From Falsihalocynthiibacter arcticus (lineage in GTDB: Bacteria > Pseudomonadota > Alphaproteobacteria > Rhodobacterales > Rhodobacteraceae): DNA of 64,000 nucleotides. The notes below the pieces were generated by a model. The model had not been told where the DNA came from. It did not search any database and saw only the letters and a list, made by a program, of their open reading frames with translations. The position numbers and the translations under genes were made by a program. The stretch lies in NCBI RefSeq assembly GCF_000812665.2, contig NZ_CP014327.1, forward strand, positions 1,827,501 through 1,891,500, written 5' to 3'. Of this stretch, positions 55,708-64,000 are shown piece after piece; the first letter of the stretch is position 1; the number at the start of each line of letters is the position of its first letter.

Positions 55708-56736
55708 ATGAAAACAGAAGATTTCGCGTCCAAATGGGCCGTTGTAATGACCGTGAGCGAGCCGAGTGAATTGGTTTTGGCGAATGTCGCCCATCATCTC
55801 ACGTATGGGGCAAGTGAGATTTTCGTCTATTTGGATACGCCGGACGCGGAACTTGAAGCGGTTTTGGCTGCGCATCCGGCTTGTCATGTCGCCTTGTGTG
55901 ACGCCGCCTATTGGCAAGTCCAACACGGGATGAAAAAATCTCCCGCGCGACACACGCGCCGCCAAACTTTGAATGCTGATCAGGCAGCCAAGACGACGCA
56001 GGCAGCTTGGCTGCTAAATATCGATGCCGATGAGTTTTTGTGGTGTGAGAGTCTATTCGCAGACATTTTGACCACAGTCCCCGAGTCTGCGGGCTGGATA
56101 AAACTCCGGCCATGGGAAAGGCGGCGTGATGCTGGCTCTGCTGACGGCCTTTTCGACGGGCGATTTCTGGGGTTAGCTGTGCAGCCGTCCGAAAGTCCAC
56201 TCACCGACGGCGGCTTCACGGGCCATGTCGTTGGGAAAGCCTGTGTGCGAACTGGGCGAGGGTATGCCCTGACGCTTCATAACCCAAGGATCGGACCCGT
56301 CTCGGATAAAAACATTCCAAAATCCTTCGAGAACGACAGTGCCTTCCTGCTTCACTTTGATGGTTTAACGCCATTGCACTGGGCGAGCAAACTGCTTCGG
56401 CGTGCAGAAAAAGGCCCAGAATACGTGCGGAATAACTATCGTGGAAAAAGGTTGCGGCAGATTTACTTGGCGGCGCAAACATGCGGCGATCCAGCAAGCC
56501 TTGCAAAGCTCCAAAACGAAGTGACGTATATCTTGCCTGAACGCGCAGAGGTTTTAACGGGGGAGGGAAGGCTGCGCACGTTAGATTTGCAGATTCCGCA
56601 GGCGCTAAATACGCAGTTTTCGAATGAGGTTATTGATCTTACCACCCAGCATTTCGACAAAAAAATCGCACTACTTCTAGATCAATTGCATGCGCGTGTC
56701 GCGGCGCTCGGAGATGTATGGGGAGTGGGGAAATAG
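55708..56736 (+). CDS. glycosyltransferase family 2-like protein
   Basis: 342 residues. FASKWAVVMTVSEPSELVLA and YGASEIFVYLDTPDAELEAV are the nucleotide-sugar-binding start, and WLLNIDADEFLW near residue 108 carries the DxD metal motif. This layout is that of the GT2/GT92-like group that glycosylates surface polysaccharides or lipids in Rhodobacteraceae. The acceptor is unknown. Divergent from sucC, so it may feel the same control region; terminator follows directly. Confidence 0.8.
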   Translation: MKTEDFASKWAVVMTVSEPSELVLANVAHHLTYGASEIFVYLDTPDAELEAVLAAHPACHVALCDAAYWQVQHGMKKSPARHTRRQTLNADQAAKTTQAAWLLNIDADEFLWCESLFADILTTVPESAGWIKLRPWERRRDAGSADGLFDGRFLGLAVQPSESPLTDGGFTGHVVGKACVRTGRGYALTLHNPRIGPVSDKNIPKSFENDSAFLLHFDGLTPLHWASKLLRRAEKGPEYVRNNYRGKRLRQIYLAAQTCGDPASLAKLQNEVTYILPERAEVLTGEGRLRTLDLQIPQALNTQFSNEVIDLTTQHFDKKIALLLDQLHARVAALGDVWGVGK

Positions 56737-56765
56737 AAAAAGGGCTGAGTCTCCCCAGCCCTTTT
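56737..56765. terminator. terminator between the glycosyltransferase and mdh
   Basis: AGGGCTG (56741-56747) pairs with CAGCCCT (56756-56762), flanked by A5 and T4, usable from both sides. Confidence 0.75.
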
Positions 56766-56787
56766 CGCATTCATTTCCCTTGAAGTC

Positions 56788-57786
<999 letters not shown>

Positions 57787-57921
57787 CTATCCATTTGCGG
57801 AGCATCACGCAAGGGTGCTGCACTGCGGCAGGGGAAAACTTTGAGGGTTTAGATAGCGCTAACAACCATATAAAGGTGCAGGTAACCATGCTAAAACATG
57901 CGCATTTCATTCGGAGACAAT

Positions 57922-58674
57922 ATGGAACTGGACCCAACATTTTTCGCATTTGCGGTACCTGCGGTGTTGTTTGCGGGGATTTCCAAGGGGGGATTCGGCA
58001 GTGGAGCCTCGTTTGCGGCAACGCCTTTGCTCGCGCTGATTCTCACACCAGGGCAAGCGGTGGGACTCATGCTGCCCCTTTTGATGCTCATGGATTTGGG
58101 AGCACTGAAAGCATTTTGGGGAAAATGGAATTGGCCAACGGCCAAGCTCATGATCATCGGATCATTGCCGGGCATTGCTCTTGGGAGCGTGCTTTTTGGG
58201 GTCGCAAACCCGAATGTGTTTAAGTTCTTAATCGGGGTCGTTGCCGTTGGGTTCGTTGCCCATCGGATTGCGCTATCGTCCGGCATGCTACGCATCCCCG
58301 ACACAGAAATGCCCGCTTGGAAAGGGTATTTCTCTGGGGCGGTCTCTGGTTTTACAAGCTTTATCAGCCACGCTGGCGGACCACCTGCCGCGGTCTATTT
58401 ACTCTCTAAAAGAATGAGTAAAACCGAATTCCAGGCAACAACTGTTATTGTGTTCTGGGCGATTAATTTGATGAAATTTCCGCCGTACTACATGCTTGGG
58501 ATGTTTACCAAGGAAACGGCGGTTGCGGTTGCCTATCTGGCACCCGTTGCATTTTTGGGCGTGTATTTGGGTGTCATCGGCCACCGCAAGATGCCCGAAA
58601 CACTATTCTTCCGCGTGACTTATGTGTTTTTGCTCATTACTGGCGGCAAACTCATTTGGGACAGTTTGGTTTAG
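57922..58674 (+). CDS. TauE/SafE-family sulfite/organic anion exporter-like protein
   Basis: 250 residues with about eight membrane segments in two halves. The first half contains AGISKGGFGSGASFAATPLLAL, the family's conserved GxxxG loop, and the second GFTSFISHAGGPPAAVYLL near residue 145. Members move sulfite, sulfoacetate or related anions, but the substrate cannot be read here. Start MELDPTFF at 57922 behind CGGAGA. It converges with the small exported protein, 4 bp between stops. Confidence 0.87.
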   Translation: MELDPTFFAFAVPAVLFAGISKGGFGSGASFAATPLLALILTPGQAVGLMLPLLMLMDLGALKAFWGKWNWPTAKLMIIGSLPGIALGSVLFGVANPNVFKFLIGVVAVGFVAHRIALSSGMLRIPDTEMPAWKGYFSGAVSGFTSFISHAGGPPAAVYLLSKRMSKTEFQATTVIVFWAINLMKFPPYYMLGMFTKETAVAVAYLAPVAFLGVYLGVIGHRKMPETLFFRVTYVFLLITGGKLIWDSLV

Positions 58675-58678
58675 ATTA

Positions 58679-58999
58679 TCAAACTTCGTCACCAGTGAGG
58701 GACGCGAGATCTTCGTTCATAGTTTCGAAGGCTTGGCCGGACGCGACAAGGCATGTCTTTCCGTTGGCCATAGTCACCGTAATGGTCCAAGTGCCGGACG
58801 TCTGGCTGGCGAAAACTTCGACAACTGCGTTATTTGCGCCCAATCCTATGCTTTGGCGTGTCTCGCCGTATTTATTTGCAAGCCGGTCAACAATTGTTAT
58901 CCGGTCACCGCAATTTACGCGTTGTTGTGCCTGTGCGCCTTGTGCAACGATCAACATCGCACCAACGGCAAGAGTAAGTGTTAAAAACTGATTCTTCAT
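58679..58999 (-). CDS. small exported protein, unrecognised
   Basis: 106 residues with a clear signal peptide ending AQGAQAQQ (cleavage near residue 25). The mature 80 residues have two Cys (VNCGDR and KTCLV), likely one disulfide, and a segment DRLANKYGETRQSIGLGANN followed by GTWTITVTMANGKTC. Resembles small periplasmic proteins common in Rhodobacteraceae whose role is unknown. Confidence 0.7.
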   Translation of the reverse strand: MKNQFLTLTLAVGAMLIVAQGAQAQQRVNCGDRITIVDRLANKYGETRQSIGLGANNAVVEVFASQTSGTWTITVTMANGKTCLVASGQAFETMNEDLASLTGDEV

Positions 59000-59338
59000 G
59001 TTTCTCTTCCTTTTTCAAAAGGTGCTAAACTCAATGCCGGGCCAATCCAGAGAGGTTCTGGCGGCAGGGGCTTTGCCCGTGTGGTTGCAGGGGTCGTTTC
59101 GTTCCGTCGTTTTGGCGGCCATGCCTGACGGACCTCCTAATGCCCAACGTTGGAAACAGCTTGCATTAGCTTAGCAAATAAGTGGTTAAGCCGCCGTACT
59201 GTGATCCTTTTCAAAAGGTTGATTTCGTCTGCTGTGAAGTCTCGATGCGTAAAATTCTGCACCGCGGCAATTTTTCCCTTGTCATTTGATGCGGTATGGG
59301 GATTGATTGCGCAACAATATTGCGAGGACAGTTATAGC

Positions 59339-60193
59339 ATGCCAGTAGAAACCTCTCTTACCCGCTCCGTTTTATATATCCCAGCTTCCAAGGAACGCGC
59401 CTTGGAAAAAGCGCGAGGACTGGAGACCGATGCCATTATCTTCGACCTTGAAGATGCCGTGGCTCCTGACGAGAAAGAAACGGCAAGGGCCGTCCTACGC
59501 AAAGCTTTGACACAAGGCGGGTATGGGAGCCGATTGCGCATCGTGCGCATTAACGGAGCGGAAACGGAGTGGGGTAAAGCGGATATTGAGGCTCTTAAAA
59601 CAATGGATTTCGATGCGGTTTTATTGCCAAAAGTCGAAAGTGCGGCGGATATTTCGAACGTGAATTCCGCCTTGCCTGACGTCCCAGTGTGGGCAATGAT
59701 CGAGACGCCAAAGGGCATCTTGCATGCCGAAGAAATTGCGGTGCACCCCGCCCTTGAAGGGTTTGTCATGGGTACAAACGATCTCGCCAAGGAACTTCGA
59801 TGTCGTTTTCGGGCGGACCGATTGCCCCTCATTGGGGCCCTTCAATCGGCCCTTCTGGCGGCGCGCGCGCATGGGGTAATCGCCATTGATGGCGTCTATA
59901 ACGCTTTCAAGGATGACGCCGGTCTTGCACTTGAGTGTGAGCAGGGGCGCGATCTTGGATTTGACGGAAAGACACTCATACATCCTGCACAACTCGCCAC
60001 CGCGAACAGGGTTTTCTCGCCTAGCGCTGCGGAGGTCGACTTGGCAAATCGCCAAATTGAGGCCTATGAGACCGCCGAGGCAGTGGGGCAGGGCGTTGCG
60101 GTCGTAGATGGGAAAATTGTGGAGAACCTCCATGTGGTTACTGCACGCCAAGTTCTTTCTCAAGCGAAGGCCATTGCAGAGGCCCAAGAATAA
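59339..60193 (+). CDS. mcl2: HpcH/HpaI-family CoA ester lyase, probable (3S)-malyl-CoA thioesterase
   Basis: 284 residues. RSVLYIPASKERALEKARGL and DAIIFDLEDAVAPDEKETAR (metal-binding Glu-Asp) begin the CitE-like TIM barrel. VLLPKVESAADI, VWAMIETPKGILHAEEI and FDGKTLIHPAQLATANRVFS follow. In the ethylmalonyl-CoA pathway a paralogue of malyl-CoA lyase acts as (3S)-malyl-CoA thioesterase (Mcl2); neighbouring mch and length support this. A citryl- or other malyl-CoA lyase is the alternative. Start MPVETSLTR at 59339. Confidence 0.75.
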   Translation: MPVETSLTRSVLYIPASKERALEKARGLETDAIIFDLEDAVAPDEKETARAVLRKALTQGGYGSRLRIVRINGAETEWGKADIEALKTMDFDAVLLPKVESAADISNVNSALPDVPVWAMIETPKGILHAEEIAVHPALEGFVMGTNDLAKELRCRFRADRLPLIGALQSALLAARAHGVIAIDGVYNAFKDDAGLALECEQGRDLGFDGKTLIHPAQLATANRVFSPSAAEVDLANRQIEAYETAEAVGQGVAVVDGKIVENLHVVTARQVLSQAKAIAEAQE

Positions 60194-60247
60194 AGGCAAT
60201 GTGAAGCGGATTTACATTGCGTGTCGGCGCAGCTTTTGGAGATTTTC

Positions 60248-60805
60248 ATGACTTTACTTTACCTTGGCCTCGCGCTCTGGATCATTGCCCACTTTTTTAA
60301 ACGCTTACATCCCGCTTTGCGCGCCAAATTGGGCGACAAGGCCAAAGGCGGCGTTGCAGTGGCCGCGCTGCTTGGTATCGTTGCTATGGTTATTGGCTAT
60401 CGCAGCGCGTCAATTATCCCAGTTTATACGCCGATGGCGGGTATGGGGCACGCGAATAACCTTCTGATGCTTGTTTCCATTTTCCTATTTGGGGCTGGGA
60501 GCGCCAAAGGCGTTACTGCTAGTAAAATCCGTCACCCAATGTTGTGGGGCGTTGTTGTCTGGAGTTTTGCCCATCTATTGGTTAACGGTGATTATGCATC
60601 GGTTGTTTTATTCGGCGGAATGGGGATTTGGGCGTTGGTGCAAATGATTCTCATCAACCGCGCCGAGGGTGTCTGGGCACGGCCTGTGGCTGGCCCAATT
60701 AACAAAGATATCCGCACCGTCTTTATCGCACTGATCCTCTATGGCATCATTTCTGGCATTCACATTTGGCTTGGATACAGCCCATTTCTAGGAACCTACG
60801 GATGA
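60248..60805 (+). CDS. NnrU-family membrane protein
   Basis: 185 residues with about six membrane segments. AHFFKRLHPALRAKLGD near residue 13, TPMAGMGHANNLLMLVSIF near 62 and IRHPMLWGVVVWSFAHLLVNGD near 95 match NnrU, known from nitric-oxide-linked operons but found widely in alphaproteobacteria. No denitrification gene is in the window. Start ATG 60248 after TTGGAG; the stop overlaps the next start by 4 bp (ATGA). Confidence 0.85.
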   Translation: MTLLYLGLALWIIAHFFKRLHPALRAKLGDKAKGGVAVAALLGIVAMVIGYRSASIIPVYTPMAGMGHANNLLMLVSIFLFGAGSAKGVTASKIRHPMLWGVVVWSFAHLLVNGDYASVVLFGGMGIWALVQMILINRAEGVWARPVAGPINKDIRTVFIALILYGIISGIHIWLGYSPFLGTYG

Positions 60806-61005
60806 AAATTTATCGCCTTCTAACCGAAGAAGACACTTCGGCCTTTTGTCACAAAGTCTCGCTGGCGCTGAGCAAAGGATGGGAGCTTTACGGCAGCCCA
60901 ACCTATGCATTTGATGCGGCAAACGGTGTTATGCGTTGTGGTCAAGGGGTCACAAAAGAGGTCGATACGCCCTATACTCCCGACATGAAACTCGGCCAGC
61001 AATGA
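60802..61005 (+). CDS. DUF1737 domain protein
   Basis: 67 residues. MKIYRLLTEEDTSAFCHKVS and LSKGWELYGSPTYAFD are the DUF1737 core (a small alpha/beta domain). Unknown role. It overlaps both neighbours by 4 bp, so NnrU, this protein and Mch are translationally coupled. Confidence 0.8.
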   Translation: MKIYRLLTEEDTSAFCHKVSLALSKGWELYGSPTYAFDAANGVMRCGQGVTKEVDTPYTPDMKLGQQ

Positions 61006-62030
61006 GCAAAACCAACGCTGGGCGCTTTTTTGAGGATTACGCCGTGGGGCAAGAGATTGTCCACGCGGTGCCACGCACGCTTTCGGGAGGGGAGCGCGCG
61101 CTTTATCACGCGCTTTATCCCGCCCGCCATGCGTTGCAATCCTCGGATGAATTTGCGCGCAGCGTTGGGTATAGTGAAGCGCCGATGGACGATTTGATCG
61201 CGTTCCACTCGGTTTTCGGCAAAACAGTGCCTGACATCTCACTCAATGCTGTCGCCAATTTGGGCTATGCGGAGGGGCGTTTCTTGCGGCCAGTATTTGC
61301 TGGCGACACATTAACGGCGACCTCAGAAGTCGTTGGCGTAAAGCAGAATAGCAACGGGAAATCCGGCGTCGTTTATGTGCGTACTCGCGGCGAAAATCAG
61401 CGCGGTGAGACCGTGTTGAGCTATGTGCGCTGGGTTATGGTGCGCAAACGCGACCTTGCATCGGCCCCTCCACAAACGGTGATCCCCGACCTTGTGGATC
61501 ATGTCGCGCCAGTTGATTTACCCATTCCAGAAGGGCTGGATTTTACAGGATACGACTTCGCGCTGGCAGGGGAGCCGCATCGCTGGGCTGATTATTCCGT
61601 CGGTGAAGTCATCGATCACGTCGACGGCGTAACCATCGAAGAAGCTGAACACATGCTGGCAACGCGGCTGTGGCAAAATACCGCTAAAGTTCATTTTGAT
61701 ACCACGGCGCGCGCCGTGGGGCGGCGGTTGATTTATGGCGGACACGTGATTTCAATGGCGCGGGCGCTGTCTTTCAACGGCCTTGCCAACGCGCAACTCA
61801 TCGCGGCCATCAACAGCGGCGCACATGTAAATCCGTGTTATGCAGGCGATACGATCCGCGCCTGGAGTGAGGTTTTGGATAAAGCTGAGACCTCCGCCCC
61901 TAATGTTGGTGCGCTTCGTTTGCGGCTAGTTGCAACAAAAGGCAGGGCAGGAGGGTTGCGTGACGCGGATGGCAAGTACTTGACCGATATTCTGCTCGAT
62001 CTTGACTACTGGGTGCTTGTCCCACGCTGA
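61002..62030 (+). CDS. mch: mesaconyl-CoA hydratase (MaoC-type, two hot-dog domains)
   Basis: 342 residues. N-terminal hot-dog domain with RFFEDYAVGQEIVHAVPRTL and DDLIAFHSVFGKTVPDISLN; C-terminal one with WADYSVGEVIDHVDGVTIEE, KVHFDTTARAVGRRLIYGGH (hydratase His/Asp) and HVNPCYAGDTIRAWSEVL. This length and double-domain form fit Mch, which interconverts mesaconyl-C1-CoA and (2R,3S)-methylmalyl-CoA in the ethylmalonyl-CoA pathway. The nearby malyl-CoA enzyme supports it. Start ATG 61002 by the ATGA overlap. Confidence 0.85.
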   Translation: MSKTNAGRFFEDYAVGQEIVHAVPRTLSGGERALYHALYPARHALQSSDEFARSVGYSEAPMDDLIAFHSVFGKTVPDISLNAVANLGYAEGRFLRPVFAGDTLTATSEVVGVKQNSNGKSGVVYVRTRGENQRGETVLSYVRWVMVRKRDLASAPPQTVIPDLVDHVAPVDLPIPEGLDFTGYDFALAGEPHRWADYSVGEVIDHVDGVTIEEAEHMLATRLWQNTAKVHFDTTARAVGRRLIYGGHVISMARALSFNGLANAQLIAAINSGAHVNPCYAGDTIRAWSEVLDKAETSAPNVGALRLRLVATKGRAGGLRDADGKYLTDILLDLDYWVLVPR

Positions 62031-62098
62031 TTTTGCATTCCACTGGATTATTATAGGAGTCGGGGCAAATTTAAAATCTGCACGACACTTGTTACTCT

Positions 62099-62136
62099 AT
62101 TTGTGATCACGGCAATTGGATGCGTGATCACAAAAC
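62099..62136. promoter_or_regulatory. paired GTGATCAC operators upstream of sdhC
   Basis: TGTGATCACG (62102-62111) and CGTGATCACA (62123-62132), centres 21 bp apart, flanked by TTT and AAAA. Same arrangement and spacing as before sucC. 127 bp from the sdhC start. Confidence 0.75.
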
Positions 62137-62262
62137 TCAAATTTATACCGCTTTGTTTATGTTTCAAGCATATTTACGACTCTGAAAGAGTGACATGTGT
62201 AAAAAATGCGGTATTAGTTGTGAAACCGATCCAAAGGCATCTTATCCTGAAAGGGTGAACCC

Positions 62263-62646
62263 ATGGCTGACATGAAGCAGAGCAAGCGCCCGCTCTCTCC
62301 GCATCTCCAAATCTACCGCCCCCAACTTAACTCGATTACGTCGATCCTTTCGCGGATCACGGGCAACGCGCTCCTTGTGAGTTTTGTCCTCGTTGTGTGG
62401 TGGCTCTTTGCGGCATCAACAGGCGAAGAATATTTTGCGGTAGCTAACGGCGTTCTGACGTCTTGGCTGGGGCAATTCGTAATGGTGATTTCGCTTTGGG
62501 GCATTTGGTATCACTATCTTGCAGGCTTGCGTCATTTGTATTTTGACTCTGGGCGCGGGCTTGATCCTGTGACTGCGGATAAATTGGGATGGGGCTGTAT
62601 CATTGGCTCCGTCGTTCTTACCCTGTTAACCTGTGTCATCGTTTAG
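62263..62646 (+). CDS. sdhC: succinate dehydrogenase cytochrome b556 subunit
   Basis: 127 residues, three membrane helices. RPLSPHLQIYRPQLNSITSI (quinone-site Ser/Arg region) starts the SdhC family pattern, ILSRITGNALLVSF is helix one, and HYLAGLRHLYFDSG near residue 85 contains the heme-ligand His. Membrane anchor of complex II. First gene of sdhCDA. Confidence 0.95.
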   Translation: MADMKQSKRPLSPHLQIYRPQLNSITSILSRITGNALLVSFVLVVWWLFAASTGEEYFAVANGVLTSWLGQFVMVISLWGIWYHYLAGLRHLYFDSGRGLDPVTADKLGWGCIIGSVVLTLLTCVIV

Positions 62647-62655
62647 GAGGCCACT

Positions 62656-63027
62656 ATGAGTTATATAACTGATCGTAAACGTGCAGAAGGCAAAGGCGCT
62701 TCGGGCACAGGCACCCTAGACCATTGGTTCATGCAAGTCAGCGCCGTTGGCCTCGCCGTGTTGGTGCCCACGTTCTTGTTCATTTTTGGTCGCGCTTTCG
62801 GTGGCAGCTATGAAGAGGTGCTCGCCACCTTCGCGCGCCCCGTCCCTGCGATCCTTTCCGCCCTTGTGTTGGTTTTTGGTCTTCTGCATTTCCGCAAAGG
62901 TGCGCAGATGATGATCGAAGATTACATGAGCGGTTCAAGCCGCAAAATCGCGATTATCGCGGTGATCCTCTTTTCCTACGGGTTGATGGCTACTGGCCTT
63001 TTCGCCCTCGCTAAAATCGCGCTTTAA
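62656..63027 (+). CDS. sdhD: succinate dehydrogenase hydrophobic membrane anchor subunit
   Basis: 123 residues, three membrane helices. GTGTLDHWFMQVSAVGLAVL is the SdhD start. LHFRKGAQMMIEDYMSG near residue 80 has the conserved heme-His and the Asp-Tyr quinone-site pair. Starts 9 bp after sdhC behind AGGAGG. Confidence 0.94.
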   Translation: MSYITDRKRAEGKGASGTGTLDHWFMQVSAVGLAVLVPTFLFIFGRAFGGSYEEVLATFARPVPAILSALVLVFGLLHFRKGAQMMIEDYMSGSSRKIAIIAVILFSYGLMATGLFALAKIAL

Positions 63028-63039
63028 GGAGCTGGCTCC

Positions 63040-64000
63040 ATGTCTGCATATGAATACGAAACCCACGACTATGATGTGGTTGTTATTGGTGCCGGTGGCG
63101 CAGGTCTGCGCGCAACCCTTGGGATGGCCGAACAGGGCCTCCGTACCGCTTGCGTAACCAAAGTTTTCCCAACACGAAGCCATACTGTTGCGGCACAGGG
63201 CGGCATTGCGGCGTCGCTCTCCAATATGGGGCCGGATAACTGGCAGTGGCACATGTTTGACACCGTTAAAGGCTCCGACTGGCTTGGTGACACCGACGCG
63301 ATGGAATACCTCGCCCGCGAAGCGCCCAAGGCGGTCTATGAGCTTGAGCATTACGGCGTGCCGTTTTCGCGCACCGAAGAAGGCAAGATTTATCAGCGTC
63401 CCTTTGGTGGCCACACAACTGAATTCGGCGAAGGCCCTCCCGTGCAACGGACCTGTGCCGCTGCTGATCGGACCGGCCACGCTATTCTCCACACACTTTA
63501 CGGTCAATCCCTCAAGCATAACGCCGAATTCTTTATTGAATACTTCGCGATTGATTTGATCATGTCCGAGGACGGCCAATGCCAAGGCGTTGTTTGCTGG
63601 AAGCTTGACGATGGTACAATCCACGTCTTCAACGCCAAGATGACTGTTCTTGCGACGGGCGGCTATGGGCGTGCCTTCTTTAGCGCGACGTCTGCGCACA
63701 CGTGTACGGGCGACGGCGGCGGCATGGTTGCCCGCGCTGGGCTTGCATTACAGGATATGGAATTCGTTCAGTTCCACCCAACCGGCATTTACGGATCGGG
63801 CTGTTTGATCACTGAGGGCGCGCGCGGAGAGGGCGGTTATCTGACCAACTCCGAAGGCGAACGCTTCATGGAGCGCTATGCGCCCACCTACAAAGACCTC
63901 GCGCCACGCGACTATGTTTCGCGCTCGATGACGATGGAAATTCGCGAAGGGCGCGGCGTTGGCAAAGATGGCGATCACATCCATCTTAATCTAAGCCACC
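63040..64000 (+). CDS. sdhA: succinate dehydrogenase flavoprotein subunit, 3' end outside window
   Basis: 320 complete codons are visible of about 600, running open off the window end. FAD-binding [20 protein letters not shown] starts near residue 13. [20 protein letters not shown] has the His to which FAD is covalently bound. [20 protein letters not shown] and [19 protein letters not shown] form the dicarboxylate site. Starts 12 bp after sdhD behind AAGGAG. sdhB is expected beyond the end. Confidence 0.97.
   Translation, partial: MSAYEYETHDYDVVVIGAGGAGLRATLGMAEQGLRTACVTKVFPTRSHTVAAQGGIAASLSNMGPDNWQWHMFDTVKGSDWLGDTDAMEYLAREAPKAVYELEHYGVPFSRTEEGKIYQRPFGGHTTEFGEGPPVQRTCAAADRTGHAILHTLYGQSLKHNAEFFIEYFAIDLIMSEDGQCQGVVCWKLDDGTIHVFNAKMTVLATGGYGRAFFSATSAHTCTGDGGGMVARAGLALQDMEFVQFHPTGIYGSGCLITEGARGEGGYLTNSEGERFMERYAPTYKDLAPRDYVSRSMTMEIREGRGVGKDGDHIHLNLSH

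Overview
The window looks like chromosome of an alphaproteobacterium of the Rhodobacteraceae (Roseobacter-type) at moderate GC. The pointers are an NDUFS4-like electron-transport-chain subunit gene, a FYDLN-type acidic protein, a TRAP transporter set, a TCA-cycle supercluster (lpdA, sucB, sucA, sucD, sucC, mdh, sdhCDA) and ethylmalonyl-CoA pathway genes (mcl2-like, mch) next to sdh. These are family-level recognitions made by reading the translations; no database was searched.

Layout. 0-5.2 kb (+): rpe (5' end off the window), arsC-like, a large DUF2339 membrane protein and a YegD-like Hsp70. 5.2-8.3 kb: zinc uptake locus, zur-znuC-znuB (-) divergent from znuA (+) over a palindromic candidate Zur box; znuC carries a one-base frameshift in a G run. 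8.3-17.7 kb: sugar/sugar-acid genes on both sides of a second-type methionyl-tRNA synthetase and a divergent EPSP synthase: double-wHTH GntR, altronate/mannonate-type oxidoreductase, aldo/keto reductase, ThuA-like, Gfo/Idh/MocA and ROK regulator. 17.7-24.7 kb: EEP nuclease, beta-helix protein, ABM monooxygenase, lipoprotein, uvrB and the NDUFS4-like subunit. 24.7-29.6 kb is a decayed stretch: IS21-end-like repeats, a broken metallopeptidase, an orphan C-terminal frame, a TRIC-family channel, a broken IS30-type transposase, a truncated rsuA, unrecognised ORFs and tRNA-Arg(UCU).

29.9-36.6 kb looks like uronate/unsaturated-uronate catabolism: RraA-type aldolase, GntR regulator, KdgF cupin, ketoglutarate-semialdehyde-type dehydrogenase and TRAP transporter dctPQM. 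Next come otnC-like, mgsA, tRNA-Ala(GGC), the FYDLN protein, an intact DUF45 metallopeptidase and a GntR regulator. 40.3-44.6 kb is a badly decayed operon: ABC ATPase without Walker A, two LplB/LplC-type permeases with deletions, and a solute-binding protein fused by deletion to a DUF4962/heparinase-type lyase. An intact SDR gene follows. TTTGTAAA-type boxes, including a 19-mer that differs at one base between two loci, connect this relic with the intact uronate cluster.

46.3-64 kb is the TCA supercluster. sucC and sdhC each have an almost identical 38-bp upstream block of two GTGATCAC palindromes whose centres are 21 bp apart. A single copy of the same palindrome lies just before the GntR gene at 39273, making that regulator a candidate controller of the TCA operons. 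This shared operator layout is the most interesting signal seen; no clearly new multi-gene system was found.
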